Counted from the stretch's first letter, positions 54,535-64,000 are shown. The stretch is 64,000 bases of DNA from Peptoniphilaceae bacterium (GCA_030152565.1 JASLJE010000047.1:1-64000), one strand, 5' to 3'. Translations and numbers: made by a program. Notes: generated by a model from the sequence alone, not told the origin.

Positions 54535-56181
54535 ATGAAGGAGAAAGTGTATATTACTGGACATAAAAATCCAGATACAGATTCAATATGTTCAGCATTA
54601 GCCTATGCTGATTTAAAAAATAGAAGGGGAGACGTAGAAGCTCAGCCCATTAGAATTGGCGAGCTAAACCAGGAAACAAAGTTTGTCCTTGACTACTTTG
54701 GAGTACAACCACCAGAATATGTGGGAACTCTAAAGCTAAAGGTAAAGGACCTACAATTGGACCATGCCCATAGCGTGGCTCCAGAAATATCCATAAATAA
54801 AGCTATTAAATTCTTGCAAGAGGGTAATCACACCTCCTTGCCAGTGGTAGATGAAGCAGATGGACTTGTCGGTATCGTATCTACTTCCAACCTAACCAGA
54901 TCCTATATGGAGGTTTGGGATGACAGGATTTTATGGAGGGCCAAAACATCTGTAGATAACATTATAGATGTTATATCAGCAGAGATAGTTAACTATCCTA
55001 AGGACTTTAAGCCCTATGATGGTCGCATAGTTGTCTATGTGAGTGAAGCTGATGAAGAGGGCCACATAGCCAAGGGAGATATAGTAGTTGGAGGAAATAG
55101 GGATGATGTTCACAGGGAGGCCATAGATAGGAAGGCGGGAATTTTAATCCTATCCAGTGGTGCCAAGATGAAGGACGAAACCCTGGCCTTGGCCAAGAAG
55201 AATAACTTAATTGTTCTATCAACCAAGTATAATTCTTTTATGGTTTCAAGACTTTTACCCCAAGCAATCCCCCTAAAGTATGTTATGACAACGGAAAACC
55301 TGACCTACTTCCACCCAGAAGATTTTCTAGAGGATGTGGAAAGGGTTATAAAGACTAAGAAGTACAGGTCTTTCCCAGTTCTAGACCATAAGAATAGGGT
55401 GGTTGGTAATATTTCCAGAAACCACCTACTTTTAGACAGGAAGAAAAAACTTATTATGGTAGACCATAATGAGAGAAACCAATCTATTGATGATTTTGAT
55501 ACAGTTGAAGTCGTAGAGATAATAGACCACCACAGGGTGGCTAATATCCATACCAATGGACCTATTTACTTTAGAAATATACCAGTTGGTTCAACGGCAA
55601 CAATTATATCCATGATGTTTTTCGAACAAGGAGTTATACCTAGCAAGCAAATAGCAGGGATTTTAGCATCGGCAATTATTTCAGATACTCTTTTATTTAG
55701 ATCCCCAACAACCACTAAGACAGACAAGCAAATCCTTATGAGATTGGCTAGAATTGCTGACTTGGACGTGGAAGAATACGCTATGAAAATGTTTAAGGCA
55801 GGAACTTCTTTAGACAACAAGAAGCCATCTGATATCTTAACAGCAGATTCCAAGGTATTTAACATAGAAGAAGAAAAGGTTAAGGTAAGTCAAACCTTTA
55901 CTACTGACCTGGATTCATTGGGAAACATAGAAGAGAGATTGGTTAAGAGGATGCAAGAGATGAGGGTTGAAAATGGAGATGATGTATTTGTGCTTTTAAT
56001 TACAGATATCTTCGCCCAAAAATCTAGGGTTTTGGTAGTTGGTAAGTTTGGAGAATCTATAGCCAAGGAATTTGAACAAGAAATCAGTGACTGTGGATTT
56101 TTAGTAGAGGGACTATTATCCCGTAAAAAGCAATTTATACCTAAGATTACAGCTGCCATTAATAAAGCAAAGGAAGTTTAA
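54535..56181 (+). CDS. ppaC: manganese-dependent inorganic pyrophosphatase with CBS and DRTGG domains
   Basis: The 548-residue family II pyrophosphatase has the metal motifs TGHKNPDTDS at residue 8, VDHNE and DHHR, and a C-terminal DHHA2 domain. Between them lie a pair of CBS domains split by a DRTGG domain (residues 70-305), which in this family bind adenine nucleotides and tune activity. It splits PPi to phosphate. The stop overlaps the glgB start (TAATG), so it is the first gene of the glycogen operon and can remove the PPi that GlgC produces. Confidence 0.93.
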   Translation: MKEKVYITGHKNPDTDSICSALAYADLKNRRGDVEAQPIRIGELNQETKFVLDYFGVQPPEYVGTLKLKVKDLQLDHAHSVAPEISINKAIKFLQEGNHTSLPVVDEADGLVGIVSTSNLTRSYMEVWDDRILWRAKTSVDNIIDVISAEIVNYPKDFKPYDGRIVVYVSEADEEGHIAKGDIVVGGNRDDVHREAIDRKAGILILSSGAKMKDETLALAKKNNLIVLSTKYNSFMVSRLLPQAIPLKYVMTTENLTYFHPEDFLEDVERVIKTKKYRSFPVLDHKNRVVGNISRNHLLLDRKKKLIMVDHNERNQSIDDFDTVEVVEIIDHHRVANIHTNGPIYFRNIPVGSTATIISMMFFEQGVIPSKQIAGILASAIISDTLLFRSPTTTKTDKQILMRLARIADLDVEEYAMKMFKAGTSLDNKKPSDILTADSKVFNIEEEKVKVSQTFTTDLDSLGNIEERLVKRMQEMRVENGDDVFVLLITDIFAQKSRVLVVGKFGESIAKEFEQEISDCGFLVEGLLSRKKQFIPKITAAINKAKEV

Positions 56182-58028
56182 TGATGAGTTACTTTTACAG
56201 TGATGAGAAAATATTAATAGAAAGATTTAAGGCCAATAAAGATAGTCTCTATAGAGTACTAGGATCTAGAAGGATAGAAAAGGGCTATGAGTTTAACCTT
56301 TATGCTCCCAGTGCCAAGACGGTTTATCTAGTAGGAGATTTTAACGACTGGCAGATGGACTATCCTATGAAGAGGATAGGAGAGTCAGGCCTTTGGAATA
56401 TTAATATAGATCAGGTAAAAGTAGATGATAATTATAAGTATTTAATAATAGACAAGAAGGACGAACAAGTATATAAATCAGATCCCTTCGCCTACAGTTT
56501 TGAAGATTCCTACCTTCATGCCTCCCAGTACTATGACTTGGACTATGGGTGGGAAGATGAGAAGTGGATGAAAAAAAGACAAAAAAATAAGTTATTGGAA
56601 GGTCCTATGGCCATATATGAGATCAGCCTTTCCTCTTGGAAGAGGGGGGAGGATGGATCTTTTTATAGCTATGAGATGTATGCGGATGAATTGGTAAAAT
56701 ATCTTTTGCATATGAAGTACAATTATGTTGAATTTATGCCGCTTACTGAGTATCCCTATGACGGTTCATGGGGTTACCAGGTGAGTGGTTATTTTGCAAG
56801 CAGCAAAAGATTTGGAGATCCTGAACAATTAATGTATCTAATAGATCAACTACATAAAAATAATATAGGGGTTATTATGGATTGGTCAGGGTCTCATTTT
56901 TGCGTTGATGAATTTTCTCTTAGTAAATTTGATGGTAGCTATCTTTTTGAAAGTGATGACCCCTATATGGCTACTAGTCCTTGGGGGAGCCTATACTTTG
57001 ATTATAAAAAGGAATTTGTACAAGATTTTCTAAGCTCATCCATAAGTTTTTGGATGGATAAGTTCCATGTGGACGGCTTTAGAATAGATGCGGTTTCTTC
57101 TATGATCTACCTGGATTACAGTGGCAGAAAGATTGACCATAGGTCTCAAATCTATGACCAGGCTGCCATAAAACTTATAAAGAGAATAAACAAACTCATG
57201 GACCAAAATGAGGTGTTCTCTGTAGCTGAAGATTCAGGAAAGACAAAAAACTTAACAGATGAAAGTGCCTATAACTTTGATTTCAGATGGAATCTAGGTT
57301 GGATGCACGAGAGCTTGGACTTTTTTCAAAAGGACTATAAAGATCGGAAAAAAGGCCAGGGAGACTTGGTAAATTCATTTACATATTTTTTTAAAGACCA
57401 TTTTATATTGGCCATTAGTCATGATGAACTAGTTCATATGAAAAAATCTTTACTGGACAAAATGCCTGGAGACTATCTGGAAAAATTTGATAATTACAGG
57501 TTGTTTTTAGCCTATATGTACGCCTTCCCAGGGAAAAAATTACTTTTTATGGGAAGTGAACTAGCCACCTTTGATGAGTGGGACCACGATGGACAGTTGG
57601 CCTGGAACATTTTAGACTATGACAGCCACCAGCTGGCAAAAAAATATAATAGAAAGCTCAATGACCTTTACAGGGGCCACAAGGCCCTATATGAACTAGA
57701 TAGGTCCTGGCAGGGAATAGAATTATTGGACTATAAGAACTACCAGGATAATATTTTAGTTTTTGAGAGAATTAGCAAGGATGATGAAAGAATAATTTGT
57801 GTTTTTAACTTTTCCAGACAACTTCTTCCAGCCAGGAGAATAGGTGTTAAGGAGAAGGGGATATACACTATCCTTTTAAACTCTAGCCATAGAAGATATG
57901 GGGGAAAAGTTAAGAGAAATAACTATTTTTATTCTAAGGATATAGGGGCCCATGGACGGGACCACTCTATTTTAGTGGATATAGAACCCTTGCAGGCCCT
58001 TTATATAAGATTAAACACGAAATTGTAG
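56181..58028 (+). CDS. glgB: 1,4-alpha-glucan branching enzyme
   Basis: The 615-residue GH13 enzyme has an N-terminal CBM48 domain (SAKTVYLVGDFNDW) and a barrel with DWSGSHF (region I), GFRIDAVSSMIY (nucleophile Asp), SVAEDSG (acid/base Glu) and AISHDE (region IV). All catalytic residues are kept, though surrounding residues are divergent from well-known GlgB. It makes alpha-1,6 branches in glycogen. ATG 56181 overlaps the ppaC stop; ATG 56184 is equally likely. Confidence 0.92.
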   Translation: MMSYFYSDEKILIERFKANKDSLYRVLGSRRIEKGYEFNLYAPSAKTVYLVGDFNDWQMDYPMKRIGESGLWNINIDQVKVDDNYKYLIIDKKDEQVYKSDPFAYSFEDSYLHASQYYDLDYGWEDEKWMKKRQKNKLLEGPMAIYEISLSSWKRGEDGSFYSYEMYADELVKYLLHMKYNYVEFMPLTEYPYDGSWGYQVSGYFASSKRFGDPEQLMYLIDQLHKNNIGVIMDWSGSHFCVDEFSLSKFDGSYLFESDDPYMATSPWGSLYFDYKKEFVQDFLSSSISFWMDKFHVDGFRIDAVSSMIYLDYSGRKIDHRSQIYDQAAIKLIKRINKLMDQNEVFSVAEDSGKTKNLTDESAYNFDFRWNLGWMHESLDFFQKDYKDRKKGQGDLVNSFTYFFKDHFILAISHDELVHMKKSLLDKMPGDYLEKFDNYRLFLAYMYAFPGKKLLFMGSELATFDEWDHDGQLAWNILDYDSHQLAKKYNRKLNDLYRGHKALYELDRSWQGIELLDYKNYQDNILVFERISKDDERIICVFNFSRQLLPARRIGVKEKGIYTILLNSSHRRYGGKVKRNNYFYSKDIGAHGRDHSILVDIEPLQALYIRLNTKL

Positions 58029-58037
58029 GAGGAGAAT

Positions 58038-59183
58038 ATGTCAGCACATAAAACAGAAATGGTAGCCATGCTATTGGCAGGTGGACAGGGAAGTAGGCTA
58101 AAGGCCTTGACCAAAAATACTGCCAAGCCAGCAGTTCCTTTCGGTGGTAAGTATAAAATTATAGACTTTGGCCTTAGTAATGCGGCCAATTCAGGAATAG
58201 ATGATATAGGAATTTTAACCCAGTACAAGCCTTTTTATTTAAATGAACATATAGGCTTGGGCGGAGCTTGGGACTACGATAGAAATACAGGTGGCCTGAA
58301 ACTTTTGTCACCTTACTATACAGAAGATGGAGGTAGATGGTATAAGGGAACAGCCAATGCCATCTATGAAAATATAGATTATTTAGACACTATAGATCCA
58401 GAATATGTTCTTATCCTTTCAGGAGACCATATTTATAAGATGGACTATAGAAAGATGTTAGATGTCCACAAGAAAAACCAGGCAGAGGCAACTATTGCTG
58501 TTATGGAAGTGCCTTGGGAAGAAGCATCTAGATTTGGAATAATGAATGCGGATGAAAATGACGCCATAATTGAATTTGATGAAAAACCTGCAGAACCTAA
58601 GAGTAACCTAGCTTCTATGGGAATATATATCTTTGATTGGCATGTTTTAAGACAGGCCCTAATCGATGATTATAAGGATGAAAACTCCGACTATGACTTT
58701 GGTAAAAATATAATACCTAAGCTTTTATACGACGATAGACCGATGTTTGTTTATAGGTTTGAAGGCTATTGGAAGGACGTTGGTACAGTAAAGAGTTACT
58801 GGGAGGCCAACCTGGACCTGATAGACCCTAAAAACACCTTAAACATATATGATAACTCTTGGAGAATATCTACAGCTTCTAAGAACTTAGCTCCTCACTT
58901 TATAACAGAGACAGCCCAAGTATCTAATGCTCTTATTAATGAGGCTTGTATAGTTGAGGGAAGTGTTTCAGACTCAGTCCTATTTGACCAAGTAATTGTA
59001 GAGGAAGAGGCCCTTATCAAGGACTCTGTAGTCTTGGCAGGATCAGTTATACAAAAGGGAGCCAAGGTTTACAATGCAGTTATAGCTGAAAATCAAGTAA
59101 TTGAGGCTGGAACAATTATAGGTAAAGAAGATTCAGACAAGGTTTATTTGGTTTCAGACTATGGAATAGAAGAGGAAGACTAG
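58038..59183 (+). CDS. glgC: glucose-1-phosphate adenylyltransferase, catalytic subunit
   Basis: The 381-residue enzyme has [11 protein letters not shown] near residue 15, [26 protein letters not shown] with the catalytic Asp and a C-terminal left-handed beta-helix. It makes ADP-glucose and PPi from ATP and glucose-1-phosphate. It is followed by the paralogous glgD, as in Bacillus and clostridia, where GlgC and GlgD form a heterotetramer. AGGAGGAG precedes the ATG. Confidence 0.96.
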   Translation: MSAHKTEMVAMLLAGGQGSRLKALTKNTAKPAVPFGGKYKIIDFGLSNAANSGIDDIGILTQYKPFYLNEHIGLGGAWDYDRNTGGLKLLSPYYTEDGGRWYKGTANAIYENIDYLDTIDPEYVLILSGDHIYKMDYRKMLDVHKKNQAEATIAVMEVPWEEASRFGIMNADENDAIIEFDEKPAEPKSNLASMGIYIFDWHVLRQALIDDYKDENSDYDFGKNIIPKLLYDDRPMFVYRFEGYWKDVGTVKSYWEANLDLIDPKNTLNIYDNSWRISTASKNLAPHFITETAQVSNALINEACIVEGSVSDSVLFDQVIVEEEALIKDSVVLAGSVIQKGAKVYNAVIAENQVIEAGTIIGKEDSDKVYLVSDYGIEEED

Positions 59184-59192
59184 GAGGAGAAG

Positions 59193-60311
59193 ATGAAAAA
59201 TTGTATAGGTTTAATAAATAGTGGAGACAGTAAGAATAATTATGGTTCTCTTTGTGATAAAAGGCCTGATTATATGCTTCCCTTTGGAGGAAGATATAGG
59301 ATAGTGGACTTTACCCTTTCAAATATAGCCCAACACGATATTCAAAAGGTTGTTCTATATGGGGGAAGAAATATAAGATCCACCCTGGACCATGTGGGAA
59401 ATGGAAAGTCTTGGGGACTAAACAGGAGAAGGGACGGACTTATGATCAACCCTCCTTCCTATGGAAAAGACAATGCCATATCAAATATGAAGACCTACTA
59501 TAAGTCACTTCCTTTCTTCGAAGACACAGATTTGGAACATATTTATGCTGCCAACCCTATGTTTGTATCCAGAATAGATATATCCAGGGCCTATGAAGAG
59601 TACTTGGAAAATGACTATGATGTGCTTTTACTTTATAGAAAGCAAGAGGACAATATGGGCCAATATTTAAATTCTCAAAAAATTATTTTAGATGAGAATG
59701 GAAACTTGGAAAATATAGGTCTACACCTGGGAACAGAAAATGTCTTTAATATGTTTATAGAAAACTTATTTATTAAAAAAGAAGTTTTTATAAATCTTGT
59801 TAAGGAATCTATGGAAAAGGGAAATGCAGTTACCCTTAGCCAGGCCATAGTAAATAATAAGAACAAGTTAAATATAGGACTGTTACAGGTTGAAAGACAT
59901 GTGGAAATGATAAGAGATTTAAATTCCTACTACCATGCCAATATGAATTTATTAAACCATGGTGTTTATATAGATTTACTTTATGATGGAGAGGGAATTT
60001 TAACCAAGGCCAAGGATGAGCCATCAACCCTTTACATGGACGGTTGTAGGGTTTCCAACTCTATTCTAGCCAATGGTTGTATTATAGAAGGCCAGGTAGA
60101 TAATTCCATAATCTTTAGAGGGGTTAAAATAGGTAAAAATGCCATAGTTAAGAACTCTATCATTATGCAAAAGGGAGTTATTGAAGACGGGGCCATAGTA
60201 ATTAACAGTATTGTTGATAAGAACGGGGAAATTAGAGAAAATGTTTTTGTACAAGGATCCTACAATAACCCATATGTGGTTGATAAGTATCAAGTCATAG
60301 AAAGAGGTTAA
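59193..60311 (+). CDS. glgD: glucose-1-phosphate adenylyltransferase subunit GlgD
   Basis: The 372-residue paralogue of GlgC keeps the fold (DKRPDYMLPFGGRYRIVDFT, C-terminal hexapeptide repeats) but lacks the GGxGxRL nucleotide loop and the HIYKMDY motif. This is normal for GlgD, a non-catalytic subunit that raises GlgC activity. AGGAGAAG precedes the ATG. The gene is not a decayed copy; frame and length are intact. Confidence 0.93.
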   Translation: MKNCIGLINSGDSKNNYGSLCDKRPDYMLPFGGRYRIVDFTLSNIAQHDIQKVVLYGGRNIRSTLDHVGNGKSWGLNRRRDGLMINPPSYGKDNAISNMKTYYKSLPFFEDTDLEHIYAANPMFVSRIDISRAYEEYLENDYDVLLLYRKQEDNMGQYLNSQKIILDENGNLENIGLHLGTENVFNMFIENLFIKKEVFINLVKESMEKGNAVTLSQAIVNNKNKLNIGLLQVERHVEMIRDLNSYYHANMNLLNHGVYIDLLYDGEGILTKAKDEPSTLYMDGCRVSNSILANGCIIEGQVDNSIIFRGVKIGKNAIVKNSIIMQKGVIEDGAIVINSIVDKNGEIRENVFVQGSYNNPYVVDKYQVIERG

Positions 60312-60312
60312 G

Positions 60313-61740
60313 ATGAAGGTTTTATACATTGCAAGTGAGTCAGATCCCTTTATAAAGACTGGAGGATTGGCAGATGTTGCTGCCTCTCTTCCAAAGGCTT
60401 TGAAGGAAGATGGAGTGGATGTAAAGGTTGTAATCCCTCTTTATTCCAAGGTTAAGGACAAGTATTTAGATCAGTTGGTAAAGACCCATGAATATTGGGT
60501 GGACCTGGATTGGAAGCACCAATATGCAGGAGTTTACGAGATGGAATACGGTGGGGTAACCTACTACTTTATAGACAATGAACAGTATTTTAGAAGGGCC
60601 AATCTCTATGGAGAGTTTGACGATGCAGAAAGGTTTATCTACTTTTCCAAGGCCGCTGTTATGCTGCCTAAAATACTTAAGTTTAAACCAGATGTTATCC
60701 ACTCTAATGACTGGCATACAGGCCTGGTAAGTGCCTATGTTAATGAATTTAAAAAGGGTGATGACTTCTACAAGGACATAAAGACCCTTTATACCATCCA
60801 CAACCTAAAGTACCAGGGGATTTTTGATCCGGGAGTTTTCTCTATGACAGGCCTACCAGGACATTTGATGAATGCCAATGACCTGGAGTTTAATCACGCT
60901 ATTAACTTTATGAAGGGGGGCATAGTCCAGTCTAGTAAGTTTAATACAGTATCTAGAACCTATGCTGAAGAAATCAAGTATCCCTTCTTTGGTGAAGGCT
61001 TAGAAGGTGTTATTAATTATCATTCAGACAAGCTTTCAGGCATAGTTAATGGTATTGACTATGAAGTTTGGGACCCTAAGATAGATCCTCTTCTTTTTGA
61101 AAATTATAGTATTGAAAACTACCAAAAGAGGGTAGAAAATAAGAAGAAGCTGCAGGAAAAATATGGTCTACCAGTCAGAGAAGACGTACTTATGATATCC
61201 ATGGTAACTAGGTTAACCTCTATGAAGGGGCTAGAATTGGTTAGGTATGTGATGGATGAGTTGTTGGAAGAAGATATCCAGTTGGTTATCCTGGGAACAG
61301 GAGACAAGGAATATGAGCAGATGTTTAAATATTTTGAAGGCGAGTATCCAGAAAAAATGGCTGCCAGAATTTACTTTGACTCAGATGAGTCCCATATGAT
61401 TTACGGGGCAAGTGATTTATTCTTGATGCCTTCAGTTGCAGAACCTTGTGGGATATCCCAACTTATAGCCATGAGATATGGAGCCCTACCAGTGGTTAGG
61501 GAAACAGGTGGTTTAAAGGATACTGTTATTCCTTATAATAAATACACTAAGGAGGGAACAGGATTTAGTTTTGCCAACATTAATGCCCATGAACTATTGT
61601 TTAAGATCAAGGATGCCATAGACCTTTACTACAATGAAAGGGAGGACTTTAATCACTTGATTGAAAATGCCATGGGGGCAAAAAATGACTGGGAAGAATC
61701 ATCTAAGGCCTATATAGACTTATACAGGAGTATGATGTAA
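60313..61740 (+). CDS. glgA: glycogen synthase (ADP-glucose)
   Basis: The 475-residue GT5 enzyme has the ADP-glucose motif KTGGLADV at residue 15, HSNDWHTGL near residue 134 and the second-domain PSVAEPCGISQL near residue 373. It lengthens alpha-1,4 chains from ADP-glucose. The ATG follows glgD by one base, with GAAAGAGG inside glgD as ribosome-binding site. Confidence 0.96.
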   Translation: MKVLYIASESDPFIKTGGLADVAASLPKALKEDGVDVKVVIPLYSKVKDKYLDQLVKTHEYWVDLDWKHQYAGVYEMEYGGVTYYFIDNEQYFRRANLYGEFDDAERFIYFSKAAVMLPKILKFKPDVIHSNDWHTGLVSAYVNEFKKGDDFYKDIKTLYTIHNLKYQGIFDPGVFSMTGLPGHLMNANDLEFNHAINFMKGGIVQSSKFNTVSRTYAEEIKYPFFGEGLEGVINYHSDKLSGIVNGIDYEVWDPKIDPLLFENYSIENYQKRVENKKKLQEKYGLPVREDVLMISMVTRLTSMKGLELVRYVMDELLEEDIQLVILGTGDKEYEQMFKYFEGEYPEKMAARIYFDSDESHMIYGASDLFLMPSVAEPCGISQLIAMRYGALPVVRETGGLKDTVIPYNKYTKEGTGFSFANINAHELLFKIKDAIDLYYNEREDFNHLIENAMGAKNDWEESSKAYIDLYRSMM

Positions 61741-61744
61741 GAGA

Positions 61745-63895
61745 ATGATGGATAAATTGGAAGAAAAATTAAGGGATAATCTTTATCAGCTATATGCTAA
61801 AGATATGAGGGATGCAAGAGATTGGGAGATTTATAAATCCCTTTCTCTTGCTCTTAAATTAAGGATAGGAAAGGACTGGAATAAGAGTTTAATAACCAGT
61901 AGGCAGGAAAAAAGAAGGTACCTTTTATCCTTTGAATACTCTATAGGAAATAATTTAAAGAAAAACATTATTAATCTGGATGCCTATGACCAGGTTGAAA
62001 AAATTATGCTTAAAAACAAGAAGGACCTGGATCAGATTTTTCTCCAAGACAATGATATGGAATTAGGTTATGGAGACCTGGGCTATTTGACCAACAAGCT
62101 AATAGAAGATGGGGCAGATAGGGGAGAAAACATTTACTCCTATGGCCTTAGATATAGAAGGGGCATGCTTAAGCAGGAAATAGTAGAAGGCCAGCAGGTA
62201 GAAAAGCCAGATGATTGGAAGGGTTATAAAAACCCTTGGGAACATGAAAAAGGATTTTCCCACCTGGTTGAGGGCAAGGATTTTTCCCTAAGGGCAGTTC
62301 CCTATGATGTGCCTATAGTAGGCTATAAGAACAAGCAGGTAAACACCCTAAGGTTGTGGAAGAGTGAGTCCCTATCGGACATGGACTTTCAAAAGTTTTC
62401 CCAAGGAGAAATACTTTCTTCCTATGACCATATAAATAGGGCAAATGCCATAGTTGAATTTCTCTATCCACAAGATTCTAACTATCAGGGTCAAAAGTTA
62501 AGATATGCCCAAGAGTATTTTTATGCAAGTGCTTCCATCCAGGATATTATAAAAAAATACAGGAAGTATTCCCAGGATAGGCCATTGGAAAAAATGGATG
62601 ACTTGGTAAATATAACTATTATGGGGATTCATCCTCTAATAGCCCTGGTTATCTTTATAGATATTTTGACCAATAAATATGGGATGGACTTTGATGAGGC
62701 CAAGGATTTGGCCAAGAGGGTCTTTACCTTTATAAATGTATCAGTTACGCCAGAATCTTTTGAAAGGTGGTCCTTGGACTTAATAGAAGATGTGAGTCCA
62801 AAACTTATAGCAACTATTAAAAAGTTGGATAGGAAAAATGAAAATAAATATTTTCCCCTAATAGAAAATAACAATTTGAATTTATTTAATCTAGCAATGA
62901 GTTTTAGCCATGAAATTTACCTTCTATCTGTTGAACACTATGAACTTTTTAAGACAGTTATAGGCAGGGAGGCCTTCCAGGCCATGAAGGATAAGATTCA
63001 TATAATGGAATTAAAGAGAAATAAGAAAAAATACCTGAAGGAAAATAATTACAGGCTTTTTCAAGCTTTAGAAACTGGAAATTTCCAAGATATGGAAAAA
63101 ATAAAACAGGCCAATAAGCTTGCTCTATTAAATAAATTAGTAGATGAAAAAAACATAAATCCCCAGTCCATATTCAACATGAATTTTGGGGTCTTTCACG
63201 AGTATAATAGGCAGCTTTTAAGCGCCTTAAGTATTGGTATTCTCTACTACCAATTAAAGAATGACTGTAATCTAGATGTGCCGGAAAGGACCTACTTTTT
63301 CGGGGGCAAGTCCTATCCTAATTACTATGCAGCCAAGGAGATAATAAAGTTTATCAATGCCCTGGCCCACTTGATTAATAAGGATATTTTTATCAAGGAT
63401 AAGATAAAGATTGTCTTTATAGAAAATTACAATGTGTCCAAGTCAAAGATAATCATACCAGGAGCTGACATTAGGGAGAATTTAACCATACCATCCATGA
63501 AGACCAACTACCTAAATGACAGGGAGTATTTGGCCAATGGGGCAGTTGTTCTAAGCTCTAGAAACCACAAGAGAACAGATGACTATATCTATGAGTTTGG
63601 CAGTAGCTTTGAGAATATAAAAAATAGAAATTATAGGGCCCATGACCTTATAAATTCAGATCCCTTGATCAAGGATAGCTTTATTTACCTATCCAAACTA
63701 AACTACAGTGATCTGCCCTATGATTTTAATACTATCATTGAACTTTTATTAAAGTATGATGACGGATTTTTTGTTCTAAAGGATCTGAGAAGCCACCACA
63801 AGGTTCACGGGGAAATTTGCCAGGACTATATGGACCAGGCTAAGTGGATGAGAACTATAAAGAAATCAATTGGGGATATAAATGAAAAATATTAA
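61745..63895 (+). CDS. glycogen phosphorylase-family protein, predicted inactive (no PLP lysine)
   Basis: The 716-residue protein is a full-length GT35 phosphorylase homologue by pattern: YGLRYRRGMLKQEIVEGQQVEKPDDW, the INVSVTPESFERW block, the FHEYNRQLL block and the C-terminal LANGAVVL block. Key residues are lost. Aligned without gaps, the PLP-binding Lys680 of rabbit muscle enzyme (GTGNMKF) is Glu594 (LNDREY). Lys568, Arg569 and Lys574 (VKRIHEYKR) are Gly482, Val483 and Asn488; His377 (TNHTVLPE) is Val332. The NGGLGR loop reads YGDLGY. The frame is intact, so it is maintained. A glycogen-binding, scaffold or new role is possible. The ribosome-binding site is weak. Confidence 0.8.
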   Translation: MMDKLEEKLRDNLYQLYAKDMRDARDWEIYKSLSLALKLRIGKDWNKSLITSRQEKRRYLLSFEYSIGNNLKKNIINLDAYDQVEKIMLKNKKDLDQIFLQDNDMELGYGDLGYLTNKLIEDGADRGENIYSYGLRYRRGMLKQEIVEGQQVEKPDDWKGYKNPWEHEKGFSHLVEGKDFSLRAVPYDVPIVGYKNKQVNTLRLWKSESLSDMDFQKFSQGEILSSYDHINRANAIVEFLYPQDSNYQGQKLRYAQEYFYASASIQDIIKKYRKYSQDRPLEKMDDLVNITIMGIHPLIALVIFIDILTNKYGMDFDEAKDLAKRVFTFINVSVTPESFERWSLDLIEDVSPKLIATIKKLDRKNENKYFPLIENNNLNLFNLAMSFSHEIYLLSVEHYELFKTVIGREAFQAMKDKIHIMELKRNKKKYLKENNYRLFQALETGNFQDMEKIKQANKLALLNKLVDEKNINPQSIFNMNFGVFHEYNRQLLSALSIGILYYQLKNDCNLDVPERTYFFGGKSYPNYYAAKEIIKFINALAHLINKDIFIKDKIKIVFIENYNVSKSKIIIPGADIRENLTIPSMKTNYLNDREYLANGAVVLSSRNHKRTDDYIYEFGSSFENIKNRNYRAHDLINSDPLIKDSFIYLSKLNYSDLPYDFNTIIELLLKYDDGFFVLKDLRSHHKVHGEICQDYMDQAKWMRTIKKSIGDINEKY

Positions 63896-64000
63896 GGATA
63901 TAGAAACCGATAAAGAACTAGGACTAATCTATAGTCCTCAGGCCTCTATATTTAGGCTTTGGGCCTATAGCCAAAAGACAGTTAGACTGGCCCTTTACGA
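63882..64000 (+). CDS. pulA: type I pullulanase, N-terminal part only
   Basis: The frame opens at ATG 63882 inside the end of the phosphorylase-like gene and runs off the window after 39 codons. The peptide has LGLIYSPQASIFRLWAYS, which matches the start of the CBM48 domain of type I pullulanases (usually LGxxYS...FRVWAPTA). Pullulanase cuts alpha-1,6 links of glycogen or starch. GGGGAT lies before the ATG, and the 14-bp overlap implies coupling. Confidence 0.7.
   Translation, partial: MKNIKDIETDKELGLIYSPQASIFRLWAYSQKTVRLALY

Noticed and set aside
59193..60311. glgD as a decayed copy of glgC
   Set aside because: Loss of the nucleotide loop is normal for GlgD, and the frame is intact and in its usual place.

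Overview
This window is chromosomal DNA of a low-GC, Gram-positive, anaerobic Firmicute. The evidence is an A+T-rich sequence with strong Shine-Dalgarno sites, an L27 precursor with a Prp-cleavable N-terminus, RsfS/YqeK/NadD/Obg housekeeping clusters, an [FeFe]-hydrogenase-type protein, tetrahydrofolate-linked histidine breakdown and a GlgC/GlgD glycogen operon. The gene mix fits Tissierellia/Peptoniphilaceae-like cocci best, but that is inference and no species is claimed. I found no transposase, integrase, phage gene or CRISPR array; the window looks like stable backbone.

Layout. 1-4.1 kb: the 3' part of a 5S rRNA, a lipase-like hydrolase (-), a HAD phosphatase, an orphan EIIC-type membrane protein behind a leader hairpin, then a NusG-II protein and a Gx transporter. 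4.1-11.6 kb: radC-mreB-mreC-mreD-PBP2 (cell-wall elongation) and a short RNase G/E. 11.6-19.1 kb: rplU-prp-rpmA, obgE-yhbY-nadD-yqeK-rsfS-comEA, then secG-rnr-smpB. 19.4-26.6 kb: histidine utilisation, with hutI and a flavin reductase on the minus strand and hutU-hutH-ftcD-fchA on the plus strand. 26.7-33.7 kb: sirtuin, GNAT, a D-2-hydroxyacid dehydrogenase, CorA, then a cell-surface O-acylation group (DUF4358-like lipoprotein, MBOAT, DHHW, unknown protein). 33.7-40.8 kb: nadE diverging from a copper operon (copA-csoR) that runs on into a HAD gene, trmL and trxB. 40.8-48.9 kb: mgsA, the glycolytic operon gapA-pgk-tpiA-gpmI-eno, then guaB. 48.9-54.4 kb: a DMT exporter, a MoxR/VWA pair (-), and a small thioredoxin-like ferredoxin with an [FeFe]-hydrogenase-like protein. 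54.5-64 kb: a CBS-type pyrophosphatase followed by glgB-glgC-glgD-glgA-glgP-like-pulA (cut by the window end).

How it fits together. Histidine is converted to glutamate and 5,10-methenyl-THF. Glycolysis from glyceraldehyde-3-phosphate to phosphoenolpyruvate is one highly expressed block with strongly biased codons. The glycogen operon begins with a pyrophosphatase that can remove the PPi made by GlgC.

Most unusual points. (1) The phosphorylase-family protein in the glycogen operon has lost the PLP-binding lysine, the phosphate-site residues and other active-site residues, so it should not be a working phosphorylase. (2) The glutaminase half of NadE has no cysteine at all. (3) CopA carries a C-terminal CopZ-like domain with its own ribosome-binding site and ATG, and has Gln in place of the conserved HP-motif His. 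(4) comEA has no ATG/GTG/TTG start; an ATC sits at the expected place. (5) A near-perfect CsoR operator lies on the copA start site.
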